Assembly (NCBI GenBank): GCA_030609125.1
Contig: JAUWCW010000126.1
Coordinates: 1 to 6,228, forward strand
DNA: 6,228 nucleotides
Direction of reading: 5' to 3'
Origin: JAUWCW01 sp030609125 [NCBI: Candidatus Rokuibacteriota bacterium]
GTDB lineage: Bacteria > JAUVQV01
The position numbers and the translations under genes were made by a program. Of the stretch, positions 5,778 through 6,228 are shown piece after piece. Position 1 is the first letter of the stretch; each line of letters begins with the position of its first letter. The notes under the pieces are model-generated. The model did not search any database, had not been told where the DNA came from, and saw only the letters and a list, made by a program, of their open reading frames with translations.

Positions 5778-5785
5778 CTTCGGAG

Positions 5786-6202
5786 ATGACGACGGCACGG
5801 TTCGGCGTTTCCATTGAAGAGAGGCTTCTGAAAAGGTTCGACCGGATCATCGGGAACAAGGGCTGCCGGAACCGCTCGGAAGCGATCCGCGACCTGATCC
5901 GCGACCACCTGGTGAGCGAACAGTGGGAGGCCGGCACGGAGGAGATGGCGGGAACGATAACCCTCGTCTACTCGCACGACACGCGGGAGCTGACCGACAC
6001 CCTCACCGATATCCAGCACCACTACCACGCCGCCGTCGTTTCCACGACGCACATCCATCTTGACGGGCACAACTGCCTGGAAGTGCTCATCGTGAGAGGG
6101 AAGGGCGGTGAGATCCGAAAGATCGCCGACAGGCTCATCGGCACCAAGGGCGTGATCCACGGGAAGCTCACGCTCACCACCACCGGCCAGGGGATGGGCT
6201 GA
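5786..6202 (+). CDS. nikR: Nickel-responsive transcriptional regulator NikR
   Basis: From the ATG at 5786 this is a 138-residue protein, the normal NikR size. The N-terminal ribbon-helix-helix (MTTARFGVSIEERLLKRFD, then NRSEAIRDLIRDHL at 29-42) binds DNA as a dimer; RSEAIRD is the hallmark of the family. The C-terminal ACT-like domain binds nickel. The four high-affinity ligands known from E. coli NikR (H76, H87, H89, C95) correspond here to H78 in QHHYH, H89 and H91 in THIH, and C97 in HNCLE, all present. Nickel binding makes the tetramer grip its operator and shut off nickel uptake genes. A matching operator lies on its own promoter. A reading frame that may encode a nickel transporter subunit starts 15 bases after the stop. 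Starts at 5711 or 5747 would add 25 or 13 residues without family support. Confidence 0.95.
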   Translation: MTTARFGVSIEERLLKRFDRIIGNKGCRNRSEAIRDLIRDHLVSEQWEAGTEEMAGTITLVYSHDTRELTDTLTDIQHHYHAAVVSTTHIHLDGHNCLEVLIVRGKGGEIRKIADRLIGTKGVIHGKLTLTTTGQGMG

Positions 6203-6217
6203 GGGGAGACACGCGGC

Positions 6218-6228
6218 ATGCACATGTC
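6218..6228 (+). CDS. Start of a probable nickel/cobalt ECF transporter subunit (NikM/CbiM-like), truncated by the window edge
   Basis: GGGGAG (6203-6208) directly after the nikR stop lies 9 bases from an ATG at 6218, and only Met-His-Met-Ser is visible before the window ends. CbiM/NikM substrate-binding membrane proteins characteristically start with Met-His, and that N-terminus helps bind the metal; several homologues start MHM followed by a small residue. Position behind nikR and its operator fits a nickel importer. Three to four codons cannot prove this; a second in-frame ATG at 6224 is possible. Confidence 0.45.

Larger units (their letters stand above)
5482..5785. other. Divergent intergenic region between livK and nikR
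   Basis: About 300 bases separate the livK and nikR starts. From the livK side it holds a leader of roughly 90 bases with possible small hairpins (5520-5551), the livK promoter, a 12-bp palindrome, a GC-rich tract (5627-5644), a tandem TGTTGACA repeat, a nested inverted repeat, and the nikR promoter with its operator. No RNA gene or convincing protein gene is visible. One 31-codon frame in the livK leader is discussed in the findings. Confidence 0.75.

Noticed and set aside
5711-5785. Earlier nikR starts at 5711 or 5747
   Set aside because: They fall before the promoter boxes or inside the operator and add residues absent from typical NikR proteins; the start at 5786 gives the usual length and has a ribosome binding site.
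5482-5937. Extended N-terminus for LivK reaching into nikR
   Set aside because: The upstream part crosses the promoter and the nikR gene on the opposite strand. The start at 5481 has an excellent ribosome binding site and a signal peptide.
5606-6223. Minus-strand open frame (205 codons) across nikR
   Set aside because: It is antisense to a NikR with all nickel ligands and has no recognisable motifs.
1-6228. CRISPR arrays, tRNA or rRNA genes, insertion sequences, phage or defence genes
   Set aside because: No regularly spaced repeats, no tRNA-like cloverleaf, no transposase or integrase-like product and no terminal inverted repeats were seen.

Overview
The window is GC-rich, tightly packed bacterial DNA. 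It most likely comes from a delta-proteobacterium (Desulfobacterota in current naming). Three things suggest this: a pentaheme doubled-CXXCH c-type cytochrome, a NikR repressor preceded by the delta-type operator GTGTTAC-N14-GTAACAC, and a LIV-type amino-acid transporter of the kind common in that group. No species can be named from the sequence alone.

Most of the window (positions 5609 down to 1, minus strand) is one transcription unit. A good sigma-70-type promoter (5581-5609) drives a complete five-gene LIV-type ABC transporter in the order livK (periplasmic binding protein), livH and livM (permeases), livG and livF (ATPases). The genes livH/livM and livM/livG overlap as ATGA, and livG/livF are 7 bases apart. 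A perfect 14-bp-arm inverted repeat lies between livK and livH, where it could make the binding protein more abundant than the membrane parts. The two ATPases look functionally asymmetric: LivG has a degenerate signature motif, while LivF has the canonical LSGGQ but lacks the Q-loop Gln and H-loop His.

Directly behind livF, overlapping it or starting at its stop, is a secreted protein with an Ig-like N-terminal domain and five CXXCH heme sites. Its start codon is unresolved. Its stop overlaps the ATG of a further gene (TGATG) that runs off the left edge.

On the right, transcribed the other way, is nikR (5786-6202), a nickel-responsive ribbon-helix-helix repressor with the full His3Cys nickel site. 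Its predicted operator sits on its own -10 box. Fifteen bases after nikR another reading frame begins with Met-His-Met-Ser, with a good ribosome binding site. This resembles the start of NikM/CbiM nickel/cobalt ECF transporter subunits, so a NikR-controlled nickel uptake operon probably continues past the right edge.

The roughly 300-base divergent intergenic region (5482-5785) holds both promoters, the NikR operator, a tandem TGTTGACA repeat with a 10-bp period, a 12-bp palindrome and a nested inverted repeat. I see no RNA genes, CRISPR arrays, insertion sequences or phage genes. The window looks like core transport and regulatory genes, not a defence or mobile island; the unexplained points are mostly regulatory.
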